Of a DNA stretch of 64,000 nucleotides, positions 22,055 through 32,479 are shown one piece after another. The position numbers and the translations under genes are program-made. The notes under the pieces are model-generated. The model made no database searches, was not told where the DNA came from, and worked only from the letters and a program-made list of their open reading frames with translations. The stretch spans positions 2,666,001-2,730,000 of the forward strand of contig CALYLX010000126.1 in the NCBI GenBank assembly GCA_944990035.1. The letters run 5' to 3'. How positions within the stretch are numbered: the first letter of the stretch is position 1; every line of letters begins with the position of its first letter. This DNA comes from Clitopilus passeckerianus. Its lineage: Eukaryota; Basidiomycota; Agaricomycetes; Agaricales; Entolomataceae.

Positions 22055-22820
22055 ATGTCTACGTCCGAAGCGTTCTCTGGACCAGGAAGAGTCTTGGGTA
22101 GTGGCTCATTGACTATGACCGTCCCGAACCCACCGTCGCAGGCAACGCATCAAAGTGCACCTACTGAGCCCTCTCTCTTTCAAGCTTCGGATGCCCTGAC
22201 GGGTAACGTCAGACACAGGGATATTGGTGGCACCAACAGTAAGTCATCTGCCCAATGATTGGCGTTGTCGTGCCTCATCGAACTCTTTGACCAGAGGCTG
22301 GCAATACATCGAGGATGGACATCGGTGGGCCCGCTCTCCTTGAAACGTGCGTTGCGCGGAAGAAAATAGGTACCCATATCCTTCCAACCTTGTACTTCGC
22401 TTAAACTGATTGATTCGCCCGAATCCTCTCAACAGAGGGTGGCCGTGACGTTGAAGTCTTTGTGCGAGCCCAGGACGTCGACAGCTTACTAGAGGAGAAT
22501 GACATTGGTACGTGGTTGATATGACGCTAAGTTATATACTAAGCTGGGTTCTCTTAGATGCTAAGGGAGACCTCACTGTTTTGGTTAGGGGCGGCGCCCC
22601 TCAGATTGCGGCCCCTCAAATTATACCGTTGCATCCTCTTCAAGGCATAACCGCTGAGATTCTCCAGTTCATGCCGGCGCCAGCTCTCCTTGGAATGTTG
22701 CAACAATACATTCAGACTGCTCCTACCCATGCTTATGCTAAGATCCCTGCCGAGAATTTCGAGGCCATGGGGGAGGCACTTCTTCGGAGCATGCTTACTG
22801 GCGTTCTTCCAGTCCAATAG
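22055..22820 (+). CDS. uncharacterised four-exon family, copy 2
   Basis: Exons 22055-22238, 22295-22369, 22436-22507 and 22558-22820 give 197 residues with three phase-1 introns; exon sizes 184/75/72/263 almost match copy 1 (187/75/69/260). It starts MSTSEAFSGPGRVLGSGSL, homologous to copy 3 (QAFSGFGRILGTGS). Exon 2 encodes GNTSRMDIGGPALLE; exon 3 VEVFVRAQDVDSLLEENDI. The last exon holds the shared domain: DLTVLVRGGAPQ, IPLHPLQGITAEILQFMPAP, LLGMLQQYIQTAPTHAYAKI, ENFEAMGEALLRSML and GVLPVQ. Probably soluble and cytoplasmic. An ATG two codons upstream (22049) is an alternative start. Confidence 0.63.
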
Positions 22821-23349
22821 AGCCCGCTATGCAGTATCCATTGATGTCATTTACATATGCATACCTCTCTGATCGACTCAACGACCATGAGTCAGCCCAT
22901 TTTAATTAGGTTTTTATCTTGTTTCCGGCTTGCTCCCATTACCCAGACGTTCTATACTTTCCCTGGAAAATGGCCTTCTTTCCTGTACGGCTATAATCAA
23001 AACGCGTTGACCGCACGTTGCGAATTACGGAAGCCATTTCAGTTACATGTCAGCTGCTCGATGGTGTGCAAAAATACATCCTAAATTGTCCCGAGAAGCA
23101 TCGATACCTCGAAATAATCAGAGGAGTTCCGTTTTCGGTCTAGTCGTCCCGCATATCCGACCATCTAACTAAATGCCGGCGATTGATAGTATCGGATTGG
23201 CGCCTATGGCTGGTGCGTGAAGGAAGGGATGTTTATGTTATGCAAAACGTGCCGAGGACTGAATTGCTATAACCAGGAGGAACTTCCTCCTACTCTCAAG
23301 ATACGCAATCCATTCTACTTTGTGCCCCTTGCAAGTCGCCTTTTCACTG
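22821..23349. other. intergenic between family copies 2 and 3
   Basis: 529 nt. No TATA box or conserved block shared with the upstream region of copy 2 could be seen by eye. Nothing called. Confidence 0.4.
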
Positions 23350-24040
23350 ATGTCCAACAACTTCCAAGCCTTCTCTGGATTCGGTAGGATCTTGGGGACT
23401 GGGTCGAAGACCGTGGCTGAAGTAGAGCCTCCGGCGCAGGAAGAGTATCGGACGACGTCGAATAGTGGGGTTGAAATCATCGATCCCGCTGCCGGTAGGT
23501 GAAATACGGAATATATACGGGCATTTCTCGAGGCTAATCAGCGTCTGAATAGTGCTTAAGGCACTGACATCGACTCAGAATATGGGAGGACCAACTATGT
23601 CACTCGGTACGTATCTCCAGGTCGAAATCAAGGGCCACGACAAGCCTGATTGATTCGTCTGACTCCCCTCTGCAGAATTTACCCAGGATGCCATACACAC
23701 TCGGGGAAGGCAGGTAAATACAGGGAAATCCAAGATCGGTACGCTGCACGATAGCCATATGACGATCAATCATGTACCTGACCTATGTTTTCAAGACGCC
23801 AAAGAAGATTTCGATGGTTTGGTTAGAGGCACAGCTCCCCTGATTACGCCGTCACATCCTCTTCAAGGCGTCACCCCCCGGATCCTCCAGATCCTGCCAG
23901 CACCTGCACTTCTAAAAATGCTGCAAGAGTATATTCAAAATGCACCCACCCATGCGTACGCAAGCATCCCTGCCGAAACTTTTGAGGCCATGGAAGCGGC
24001 GCATCTTCGGGAGATACTCATTGGTCTTCTCCCGGCCTAG
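23350..24040 (+). CDS. uncharacterised four-exon family, copy 3
   Basis: Exons 23350-23494, 23553-23606, 23676-23738 and 23796-24040 give 168 residues, again with three phase-1 introns. It starts MSNNFQAFSGFGRILGTGS. Exon 2 has MGGPTMSL, the counterpart of IGGPALLE in copy 2; exon 3 EFTQDAIHTRGRQVN and GKSKI. The last exon is the shared domain: DGLVRGTAP, HPLQGVTPRILQILPAPALL, KMLQEYIQNAPTHAYASI and AAHLREILIGLLPA. Copies 2 and 3 are much closer to each other than to copy 1. Start chosen by alignment with copy 2; an ATG at 23320 is in frame but adds unrelated residues. Confidence 0.62.
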
Positions 24041-25036
24041 GTGGGCCAAGCTTAATACGTACTGATAGTCTGATTAGAGCTCCCGTAGGATCGTAGATCG
24101 TACAGTACAACCCTCTACGCTTTCTTTCCTATTTTCTCTGGGTTTTTTTTTGCTTTCTTCGCTCTGATATGCACGAATTAATTCGTGTGCTACCTATACC
24201 ACCCTGAAAATCTATACCATATCCACTTGATATGGCTCGCCTCGAGGTGTCCTCGCCTACAGTGTTTAATTCTTTGTTTTTCTTAGCGAATCGAGGACTT
24301 CACGTTGGTCGATCATGCTGTGCCTGACCGGCTGACCGCTTACCAGAAGGGTTTTGATTCCGCTGCCCGGCCTTCCCCAATTTGTAAGTTATCGCTCCGA
24401 CGTCAGATGTACATGTTCAACTGGACTCTGCTGACCGATGCAGGCAGGTTTTCCACATGGATGCGTAGATGTGTAGGTACAGTACCTGCCGCTGGCCGCC
24501 GTAAAATATAAAAAGTCTTACGACTTTTGAATCCTGGTTCAAGACGCTGGAAAAGCCCAAATAGGATGCTCACCCAGGGGAGTTGCTGTTGTTGACTTGA
24601 TGCAGGGTAACAGTGGCTCAAAGATGCGGAGTGTCGAGAAAGGCCTAGCGAGGAAGCACCGCTTCCATAACTGAGGTTATTTCGAGTAACGCGGCAGCAG
24701 CACGTTCACATTGAGGCTATCATGTGGTTGCTAACGAGAAGCCTTTTGCCTAAGATACTCTGAACTCTGCCCAGCGCATTCTCATTTTCTGGCAGTAATC
24801 TCCGGAAAATTTGCGGTTTTGCTGCTGAGCTCCTTGGAGAGCTGCTGTTGAGCTGAACGGAAGGCGGCCCGCACAGCCCCCACGCCAGATCTGAACCTTT
24901 ATGCGGGCCACGTGACATCGGGGACCTTACATCGAAAATACTTGAGCCAACGTCGTACGATGTGTTTGTGAATTGGCTCCACCCCGCATTTCTTCTTTCC
25001 ACATTACCAACACCATCCTCGTCGTTGCTATAAACG
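24041..25036. other. intergenic before GH5 gene
   Basis: 996 nt. T-rich tract near 24145-24153. Small ORFs on both strands (24305-24621) and the antisense ORF at 24706-25290 are not supported. No gene called. Confidence 0.4.
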
Positions 25037-27992
25037 ATGCCAAAAGTACCTTCAACGTCGCCGGCAACGGGAAACCCAACATCATCATCATTTATCCATA
25101 CAACAAACTGCAATTTCGTGGACAATTCGGGACGAACATTACTCTTACGCGGTGTTAATCTCTCAGGCTCTTCAAAGGCCCCAGTTGGAAGGCCGTCATA
25201 TATTCTTGAAGATTTCTGGGAAAATGCAGAAGAAGGAGGAGAGAGTTTCATTGGACGACCGCTCAACATCGACGATGGTTCTGCTGACACTCACCTGGCT
25301 CGGCTAAGAGGCTGGGGATTCAACATGCTTCGCTTCCCTGTAACATGGGAAGCATTGGAACATGAGGGACCGTGAGTCTAATACTATAATGGGTCACGCA
25401 AGTCTCAAACCGACGTTGTTCAGTGGCAAATACGATTTCGAGTTTATGGACTACACCGTACGCGTCCTGCAGAAATGCAAGGCCTACGGCTTCAAAGTCT
25501 ACATGGATCCTCATCAGGATATTGTGAGTAATCGAACTGTCATCTCCTTTTTCCAAATGCCGGCGGTCTGTTTTCGCCTTTGACGATCTCGGAGTTTCGA
25601 GTGTCTCAATGCTGCGCTCCGAGAATAGCACGTCTCTGTCCACAATTATCTCTATCCAGTTCATCATCAGTTTAACTGACTACTGTGCTTCTAGTGGTCC
25701 CGTTTCTCTGGAGGGTCAGGTGCACCTTTTTGGACACTCGCTGCATGCGGAATAGATCCAAGGAACCTCACTGCCACCCAATCTGCTATCATTCACTCAG
25801 AATACCCATTAGCTCACGAAGCTAATCCGGCAGAACTACCTGCCATGATCTGGTCGACAAATTACGGCCGCCTACTATCCCAAACACTATTCACACTCTT
25901 CTTCGCTGGCCGGGATTTTGCGCCACGTTGCATACTAGACGGGAAGAACATTCAAGACTGGTTACAGGATCACTACATAACCGCTTTCGGCCACCTTGCC
26001 GACCGGATACGAGACGCTGGTGATCTCCTCGATGAATGCGTTATTGGCTGGGATAGCTTGAACGAGCCCTTTGAAGGCCTTTGTGGCTGGGATGATCTCT
26101 CGGTCAACCCGAAGCAACAAGGCTCGACTCTCAAAAAGGGTACCCACCCCACACCTGCCCAATCACTTCGCTTGGGTATGGGCCAGGCTCAAACCGTTGA
26201 GAACTGGACATTTGGAACCTTTGGTCCTTCACAGGACGGCTCGGTGACAATCGACCCCAAAGGTCTCACCATCTGGGCAGACCCCTCTATAGAAAATGAG
26301 GACGGTGTCCACCCAAAGTGGGGATGGCAACGAGACGTCAAGCAATGGGAGCTTGGAAAGTGTGTATGGGCGATGCATGGAGTCTGGGATATCGAGACTG
26401 GCTATATGCTACGCCCCGACTACTTCTACTTCTCCCCCGCCACCGAGCTGGAAGTCAACTTTATTGAGGACTACTGGCGGCCGCATTTCATCAAGTTCAC
26501 GGAGCGAATACGACAGAGTCATCCTGAGGCCATTATGTTCGTCCAGCCACCCGTCTTTGCTCGGCCGCCTGAAATCGACGAAGGCGTACTGAAAGGACGT
26601 GCCGCGTATTCAGCCCATTACTATGATGGGTTGACGCTCGTCACCAGGCATTGGAACTGGTTCAACGCCGATGCGCTGGGCGTTCTGAGGGGTAAATACC
26701 CCAACATGATCGGCGCTGTCAAGATCGGTGAAGGAGCCATTCGGAAGTCTCTTCAAGAACAGCTTGGGATGCTCAAGAGTGACACAGACATCTTCGGTCC
26801 TTACCCCTTCGTCGTCGGCGAGATTGGCACACCCTTTGACATGGACGCCAAGAGGAGTTACGGATGGACGGATGGTGGCAAGCATTTCGGAGACTATTCG
26901 AGGCAGGAGAAGGCTCTTGATGCCAGCTTGAATGGCGCAGACGGGGGGAATGGGATCAACTATACCATGTGGACGTATTGTCCTGACCACTGCCATGATT
27001 GGGGAGATGGGTGGAATATGGAGGATTTGAGTTTGTGGAGTGTCGATGACTTGAGGGATAGGGAGGAGGACAAACAGGATATGGACGAGTTGTATGATGC
27101 GAGTGTGGCTGGGAGTCGGCAGGTGCTGTTGAGGAAGGGCAGGAAGGGAGAGACGAGTATCGTGACCGTCGCTGCTGCTGAGGCTTCACAGCTCAGCTTA
27201 CCCTCGGCGGGCATGGATTCACCAGTCACCCCAACTTCTGGTGATGACATGTCGATTCAACTGGCGAAACAGCAAAAGCTACCGACGCTGCAAGACTTCT
27301 ACGACGACCCTTATGACTTCTTGACCGATGGCGCAAGGGCTGTTCGGGCGTTCTCTCGACCTTGGCCGCATAAAGTCGTCGGCGTTCCTGCTGACATCAA
27401 GTTCGAGATCAACAAGGCGAAGTTCCAGATGACCGTTTCGGTGTCCAGTGACGATGCTCCTACACCAGTTTTGGGTGAAGATGGCGAGAAGCAGCAGCTT
27501 GCGACGGAGATTTACGTGCCGCTTGTGCATTTCGCCACCGCGGAGATCCTGGGTACCACTTCAGGGAAGGATTCGAAGAAGGGACAGACGAGGAGGAGTG
27601 GGTCAGCGGATGATGCGAGTGTGCTCAGTGGGAGAGGAAGCAAGCCTGGGTCGAGATGGGCATCGAGTATCGACCTCCCGCAGCTCCCTGTGGAGGATGA
27701 AGCGTCAAGCTCGAACATGTCGTCGAGCTCGTCATCCACGGTAGGGAAGCTGCCGAAGGACCTGGTTGACATTGAGGTGAAGGTCAGCTCCGGACGGTGG
27801 GAGGTTGATGGTCAAACGCTGAAGTGGTGGTATGATGTGCCGAAGCCAGGCCAGGCGAAGAAAGAGCATAAGATCGAAATCAAGAGACGGGGTGGGGTGA
27901 TTAAGGGTATTGGGAGAGGCAAGAGAGGGATTAGTACGATGGCGAACAAGAGTTGGTGGGAGAAGTTGTGTTCGGAGTGTATCGTTATGTGA
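25037..27992 (+). CDS. EGCrP-type GH5 glycosidase (glucosylceramide or steryl-glucoside hydrolase)
   Basis: Intracellular endoglycoceramidase-related GH5 enzyme; fungal members hydrolyse glucosylceramide (EGCrP1) or ergosteryl-glucoside (EGCrP2/Sgl1). Exons 25037-25371, 25424-25523 and 25695-27992 give 910 residues. Family blocks: SGRTLLLRGVNLSGSSKAPV, NIDDGSADTHLARLRGWGFN, VYMDPHQDI, then WSRFSGGSGAPFWTLAACGI. The acid/base Glu is in GWDSLNEPFEG (about 26060) and the nucleophile Glu in VVGEIGTPFDMD (about 26817-26850). WTYCPDHCHDWGDGWNMEDL is typical. A C-terminal beta-domain with a Ser-rich insertion follows. No signal peptide. The protein ends WWEKLCSECIVM, a CaaX-type box with a nearby Cys, suggesting prenylation. 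Which of the two substrates is used cannot be told here. Confidence 0.88.
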
Positions 27993-28331
27993 GGAGCGGT
28001 GTGCGGATGGTTTTGATTTCCTTGCATTTCTTTTCTTTCTTTCTTTCCTCAATGCATGCTTTCATTATATCTCCACATATATATCGCATTTGATACGACC
28101 TTGAACGATTTGATACTATTGGTTACCCTATGATTCCGACATTCGTCTTTACTGCTCACTTCCTACCTCCTCATTTTCTCTCTCGCTCGCACGTATATCC
28201 GGGGGTAATTCTGAACTCGCATTATGAGTAATTATGTAGATAATACTGTATCCATAGTCCGAAACTATATGGTGAAATCTAGATACCCAATTTCTCTACA
28301 GAATAGTTTGAGCTCCCATTTGTGGGTCAGG
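27993..28331. other. intergenic between convergent GH5 and OPA3 genes
   Basis: 339 nt, with a short CTTT microsatellite near 28031-28047. Convergent 3' ends; nothing else. Confidence 0.45.
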
Positions 28332-29254
28332 CTATGATGACGAGCTGTGGTTCGAACTGGAGTCAGGGTCTGAGTCAGAAGTGTTTTCTGAGGGTGTGGT
28401 ATCCAAGTCTAGGGTATTCTCTGACGAAGCTGGTGGGGTGTCTATAGGTAGCTGCGGGGTTTCTTGTATTCGAGTTAGGTGCAATGGGCCGTCGAATTCG
28501 ATACCACCACCGCGGAGGCCAATCTCGACGACACGTTCGAGTATTCGTGTTAGTTCGGTGTTCCTGTCGGTTTCAGGTACAGTTCGTCAGTGCTGTCCTT
28601 AAGGACGAGGCAAGAAGTAGAGAGTATACGAACCGTTGCCGCACATCATTCAACTCATCATCCCACTTGTGCGAAAGCTCCTCTACCCTCGTCGTCAGTT
28701 CTGTCACTTGCGTTCCTAGCAGTTCTAAATTGTCGTCGACTGCATCCCGACGTTTGGACTGGTTCCGGGATGTTCGCCATGATTCGCCGAGTATCAGAGC
28801 AGCTGCGACGGCGAAGAGAAAGCCTTCTGCTATTGCGTTTGCGCCGTTTTCAATAGCACTACGTTTCAAAGAATAATAGGTCAGAAGAGAAAGTGATGAG
28901 GAAAGGAAAGGCAAGACGCACCGAGCTTCAGAAAGAGGCCGAATCTGGATAGCTGGCTCGCCCATGAGTTGGGTGCGCAGCCTCACCTCGCTCCGGTGCA
29001 TGAGCTGGGCAAAGCCAACGCAGAAGGTGCGGAAGGTTGGATGCCTATGGTAGTCAAAATTCTATAAGAGGTCCAATGCAAAGGACTGTGGAGGACTTGG
29101 CGTACTCTCTGGCCTGCGTTTTCAGCCTGCTGCTAATTGGCTTGGCTAAGGTCTATTTGAGGAAATGGTCATGTCAGACTGAGAATTTTGCGGGCAGCTA
29201 GGTATGAGGCATGCGCACCCTGATAACCAAAGTAGCAAGCTTTACGGAAGCCAT
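28332..29254 (-). CDS. OPA3: OPA3-like mitochondrial protein
   Basis: Conserved mitochondrial membrane protein; human OPA3 loss causes optic atrophy and 3-methylglutaconic aciduria, and the molecular role is still unclear. Five exons: a 36-nt first exon at 29254-29219 (MASVKLATLVIR), then TLAKPISSRLKTQAREYAK, HPTFRTFCVGFAQLMHRSEV with RLRTQLMGEPAIQIRPLSEA, SAIENGANAIAEGFLFAVAA with ALILGESWRTSRNQSKRRD and a coiled coil (LLGTQVTELTTRVEELSHKW), and a last exon ending in a Ser/Asp-rich tail (stop at 28332-28334). All core motifs are present. The acidic Ser-rich tail is longer than in animals. The start was found by splicing; an ATG at MHRSEV would cut off the conserved N-terminus. Confidence 0.88.
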
Positions 29255-29558
29255 GGAGGGCTGCTATTATCCGTCCGTTGGGGGTATGGTGCGTTTGAGG
29301 TCGAAGAGGAATAAACGAAGCTGAAAGTGGACTTTCCGGGGTAAGCAGGATCTCGTTGATCGGCATGAAGCCGGTTGGGTTGCGCATTCGCTCCAAGAAC
29401 TTGTGGCGATTTCAATGCCTTTCTAATGCTTAAACTCTAGCAGAAAGTCGCATGGCTGATATGGGTCAAAACTATATTACTTCGGATGTTGAAATGGGAC
29501 AGTGTACATATTAAGAGACTGTGAAGCCTTGCTGGCAATCTGGATAGTTGATCCATAA
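29255..29558. other. intergenic between OPA3 and tRNA-Pro
   Basis: About 304 nt, the OPA3 promoter on the minus strand and the 5' flank of the tRNA. Nothing specific seen. Confidence 0.4.
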
Positions 29559-29639
29559 GGCCTTGTAGTCTAGAGGTACGATACTTGCTTTGGGTATTCA
29601 CAATTGCAAGTGGCCTGGGTTCGATTCCCAGCAAGGCCC
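29559..29639 (+). tRNA. trnP-UGG: tRNA-Pro (anticodon UGG) with 10-nt intron
   Basis: The acceptor stem GGCCTTG (29559-29565) pairs perfectly with CAAGGCC (29632-29638), and the T arm reads TGGG TTCGATT CCCA. The anticodon stem CTTGC pairs with GCAAG around loop TTTGGG; the anticodon is TGG. A 10-nt intron (TATTCACAAT) lies directly after position 37, the canonical nuclear tRNA intron site. A run of eight T follows at 29663. Confidence 0.9.
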
Positions 29640-29662
29640 TAAACGGGGCAAGTCTCACGAGC

Positions 29663-29670
29663 TTTTTTTT
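29663..29670 (+). terminator. RNA polymerase III T-run terminator
   Basis: Eight consecutive T, 24 nt after the tRNA-Pro 3' end. Confidence 0.75.
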
Positions 29671-29890
29671 ACGTGTCCTATTTGATCATCTGCCTTAATT
29701 TCTGTGCAGTCCTAAACGCCAATTTTCTCCCTTGCACGCTGCAGCACCAAGAGCAAGAGCAAGAGGGTAACGCAGGTCTATCGGGATTCGGCACTTTGGA
29801 GACCTGGTGTTTGGAACAGTGAGTGTAGCCAAACACCACCTTCACCGCGTTCGGTCACAGCGCGCCAACATTTTGCAAAGCCAGTTGACG

Positions 29891-30565
29891 ATGCTCTCAA
29901 CAACATTCCGGGCAGCGGCCAGGTGTCTCCCTCGCTACTCGTTCCGACGAGGACTCACAACCGAGGTCTCTGCAAATGACCAAAAGGCCCTCAATGACAC
30001 CCTGTCTTTCCTCGGACAATCTGAGCCTGCACGCCAGGCCATACGTCCCGTGGCACCTGCAGGTGTTCCCTCACCGCATGCAATCATGAACATTCCGCCA
30101 GCACAGGACCCTCTTCTCAGCTACATTACATCGTGGCTGACGAGACATGGGCATAGAGCCAAAGCTGCCCGGCTACTCTCAAAAACAATGCTCAACCTGC
30201 ACACCTGGACACGGGCACCTCCGCTTCCAATTCTCCAACAAGCAATTCTGGACGCCGCTCCGTCCGTACGTTGCTTGCAGCACAAGAAAGGAGGAAAAGT
30301 CGTGGTGAAGCCCATTGCGCTTTCGGAGAAGCAGAGGACACTCGCTGCTGTCAAAGCCATCCTGAAGGAAATCGAAACGAAGCCAGGCAGGCTTCCTGAC
30401 AAACTTGCCCGGGAAATTATTGCCATCGTCAAAGGGCAGAGCCAGGTGCTTAAGACGAAGGAGACGATACACAAGTATGCTATGGTGAACAGGTATGTGA
30501 TTTTTGTTCATATTGCATGGGACTTTTACTGATGATAGCTATTCAGAGGAAATATTCGCTACTAA
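29891..30565 (+). CDS. RSM7: mitochondrial small-subunit ribosomal protein uS7m
   Basis: Component of the mitochondrial 30S head, near the decoding centre. It starts MLSTTFRAAARCLPRYSFRR, an Arg-rich presequence, followed by LTTEVSANDQKALNDTLSFL. The uS7 fold is seen in KAARLLSKTMLNLHTWT, PLPILQQAILDAAPSVRCL, GKVVVKPIALSEKQRTLAAV, DKLAREIIAIVKGQSQVLKT and KETIHKYAMVNR. One intron after AACAG joins the last exon, giving VNRGNIRY, the usual short uS7 end; stop 30563-30565. ATG 29891 is chosen over the in-frame 29807 because it directly precedes the presequence. Confidence 0.87.
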
Positions 30566-30738
30566 TACCGCTGTGGTGTCTAGACATATAACATGCTTTA
30601 ATTCTAATACGCTTGCTTTGCTTCCAACATTCGAAACCCAATATATGAGAAACCAGAAACAACGAGAACCAACTGCAATGGGGTAACTCTCCTCCTTCAA
30701 CATTCACTGACATTCCCAGCGATTTCTTTCCAGCTGCT

Positions 30739-31797
30739 TCAATTCAGATACCCACTCACCAAAAGCTCCCTATGCGTGATTTCACGCCTTTCCTCCACAT
30801 CTCTCGTGTCCACCACCTCCATGTCGAGCATATCCTGTAACACCTTCGCACCCATCCAAACTAGCCCTCTGAGCACCAGCAATGCAATCACAACCGCCCC
30901 ACAAACCAACATCCCCAATCCCATAAGCCTCGTTCTCCATCCGTTTACCTCCCCTTCCAGTCCCTCGCTGAGCAGGGCTTTGAAAAAGGCACTCCGAGGC
31001 CCAAACGCCCCTATGAGGAGAATCAAACAAAACACGACATATGGAACACAAGCACCATATATGGCGTCTTGCGAGACCTCGCCAGATCCATTTCGGGGGA
31101 TTGTCGCGCGGAGGTGGGATTGTATGCGCTTAAGAGCTGGGTGAACGGGGGTTGGGTTTTGGTGGAGAAGGACGTCCTCTAACTCGTCACCAAGTTCTCT
31201 CAAAAACTCATCAGATTCAGAGGTGGGTGTTTGCACTGAAGTCCAGCTTAGAGGCCTGAGGATGAGGTTCTTTGGGTAGCTTTGCTTCCCCCCCTCCGCC
31301 TTGTTGTGCTGCTTGGTGGGCTGGTGAGCCAGGACTGTAATTGGCTTCACCGAGTCGACTTGAGGATCCTCCTGCGACTGCTTGGCAGGCTCACGGGGTG
31401 GAACCAGGCGGGCAGGTATGAACTTCATCTGTGCTCGACGTATACCCGTCTCCTGCTCCTCCTTCAGCCTCCTAACAACCTCAGCGAACGTCATGGGTTT
31501 CGGACGAGCGCCATTATTGGCCTGGGCACCGTCTCCCTGCTTCTCTTCCAAGCTCGTCAATTCGGGGTCGGGACGTTTGGCGGGCTCGCATAGAGCGACT
31601 CTGCTCCGGAGATGGGAAAGGCGGAAAGGCCTTTGTGTCTGAGTCTCTGGCACGGAGGCAGCGGAGGGAGAGGTCCAGGGCTTGCCCAGGTAGGTCCTGG
31701 TGGCGAATTTGTGGGTTAACCATGCTGCTGGTTTCCTGGCGCGAGGCGAGTCGGACTCTTGGTCGCCAGACCCAGGGGTGGGAATGGGGAGGTTCAT
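30739..31797 (-). CDS. intronless two-TM protein, function unknown
   Basis: Single exon of 352 codons, unusual here where most genes have several introns. The N-terminal two thirds are polar and Pro/Arg/Glu-rich (MNLPIPTPGSGDQESDSP; MTFAEVVRRLKEEQETGIRR) and probably disordered. Two hydrophobic helices lie near the C-terminus: VPYVVFCLILLIGAFGP and LMGLGMLVCGAVVIALLVL, followed by a short tail ending ITHRELLVSGYLN. No signal peptide, so the N-terminus is probably cytosolic. Convergent with uS7m. No family recognised; it could be an ER or nuclear-envelope protein. Confidence 0.62.
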   Translation of the reverse strand: MNLPIPTPGSGDQESDSPRARKPAAWLTHKFATRTYLGKPWTSPSAASVPETQTQRPFRLSHLRSRVALCEPAKRPDPELTSLEEKQGDGAQANNGARPKPMTFAEVVRRLKEEQETGIRRAQMKFIPARLVPPREPAKQSQEDPQVDSVKPITVLAHQPTKQHNKAEGGKQSYPKNLILRPLSWTSVQTPTSESDEFLRELGDELEDVLLHQNPTPVHPALKRIQSHLRATIPRNGSGEVSQDAIYGACVPYVVFCLILLIGAFGPRSAFFKALLSEGLEGEVNGWRTRLMGLGMLVCGAVVIALLVLRGLVWMGAKVLQDMLDMEVVDTRDVEERREITHRELLVSGYLN

Positions 31798-32479
31798 GGC
31801 GGTTGTGGTTGTACTGAGAGAAAGGAGTGGGTAGATGGTGGATGATCTAAGAGGTTTGGGTTTTAGAGTCGACTGTTAGCCTCCGTTGGCTATGGGACTC
31901 TTTTGGAGCAGGCATGCCGGTGAGCCTCCTCTGGTTGGATGTTGGGTACGGGACTGATTTTGAGTATGGCGTTCAGGTCAAGACCAGGTTGTTGTTCGCA
32001 AGAATCGAATAGTCCAAAGCTCAATTCAGTACCTAGACCTTGCTCGAACGGAGTCAATCCTATCCTCCGACAATCAGGCATCACGCTGATAGAGTTATGT
32101 TGAACTCTTGTTCATGCTGGATTATGGGCGTATCGCCGCTCTGGAGGCTTTGACCCTGAACTTTCTCAGCGTCGGACGTTCACGCCTAACATCCGCTGGG
32201 ACTTTTCTCAGTTTTTCGGCGTTTCCTGTACTACTGAGGTGAGTCTCAGCGATTTGAAAGAGCTTCCCGGCACTTACATCTATTATAGTCAGATACGCCG
32301 ACAACCTGTTTCTTCACGCCCAGACTCAGCCCAATGTAGACCCAGTAGAGCGCCCAAGAGTCAACCCTTGTGCCTGTCAGGCGGAGTACAACGAACACTA
32401 TCATTGCTTGGCGTTCACCCTCTCACTACTACGACCACCAGAAACGTCGCCTTCCTTTGGGAAGACCTCATCAGCCTAC
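31798..32479. promoter_or_regulatory. divergent promoter region
   Basis: 682 nt between the intronless two-TM gene (-) and the first PPDY membrane protein (+). Small ORFs within it look spurious; no clear TATA box. Confidence 0.35.

Noticed and set aside
21739..22056. Cys-rich 105-codon minus-strand ORF
   Set aside because: No signal peptide at its start, no splice partner, and it ends beside the start of family copy 2; the Cys content alone is not enough.
24706..25290. 194-codon minus-strand ORF
   Set aside because: Antisense to the first exon of the GH5 gene and its promoter; no conserved motif.
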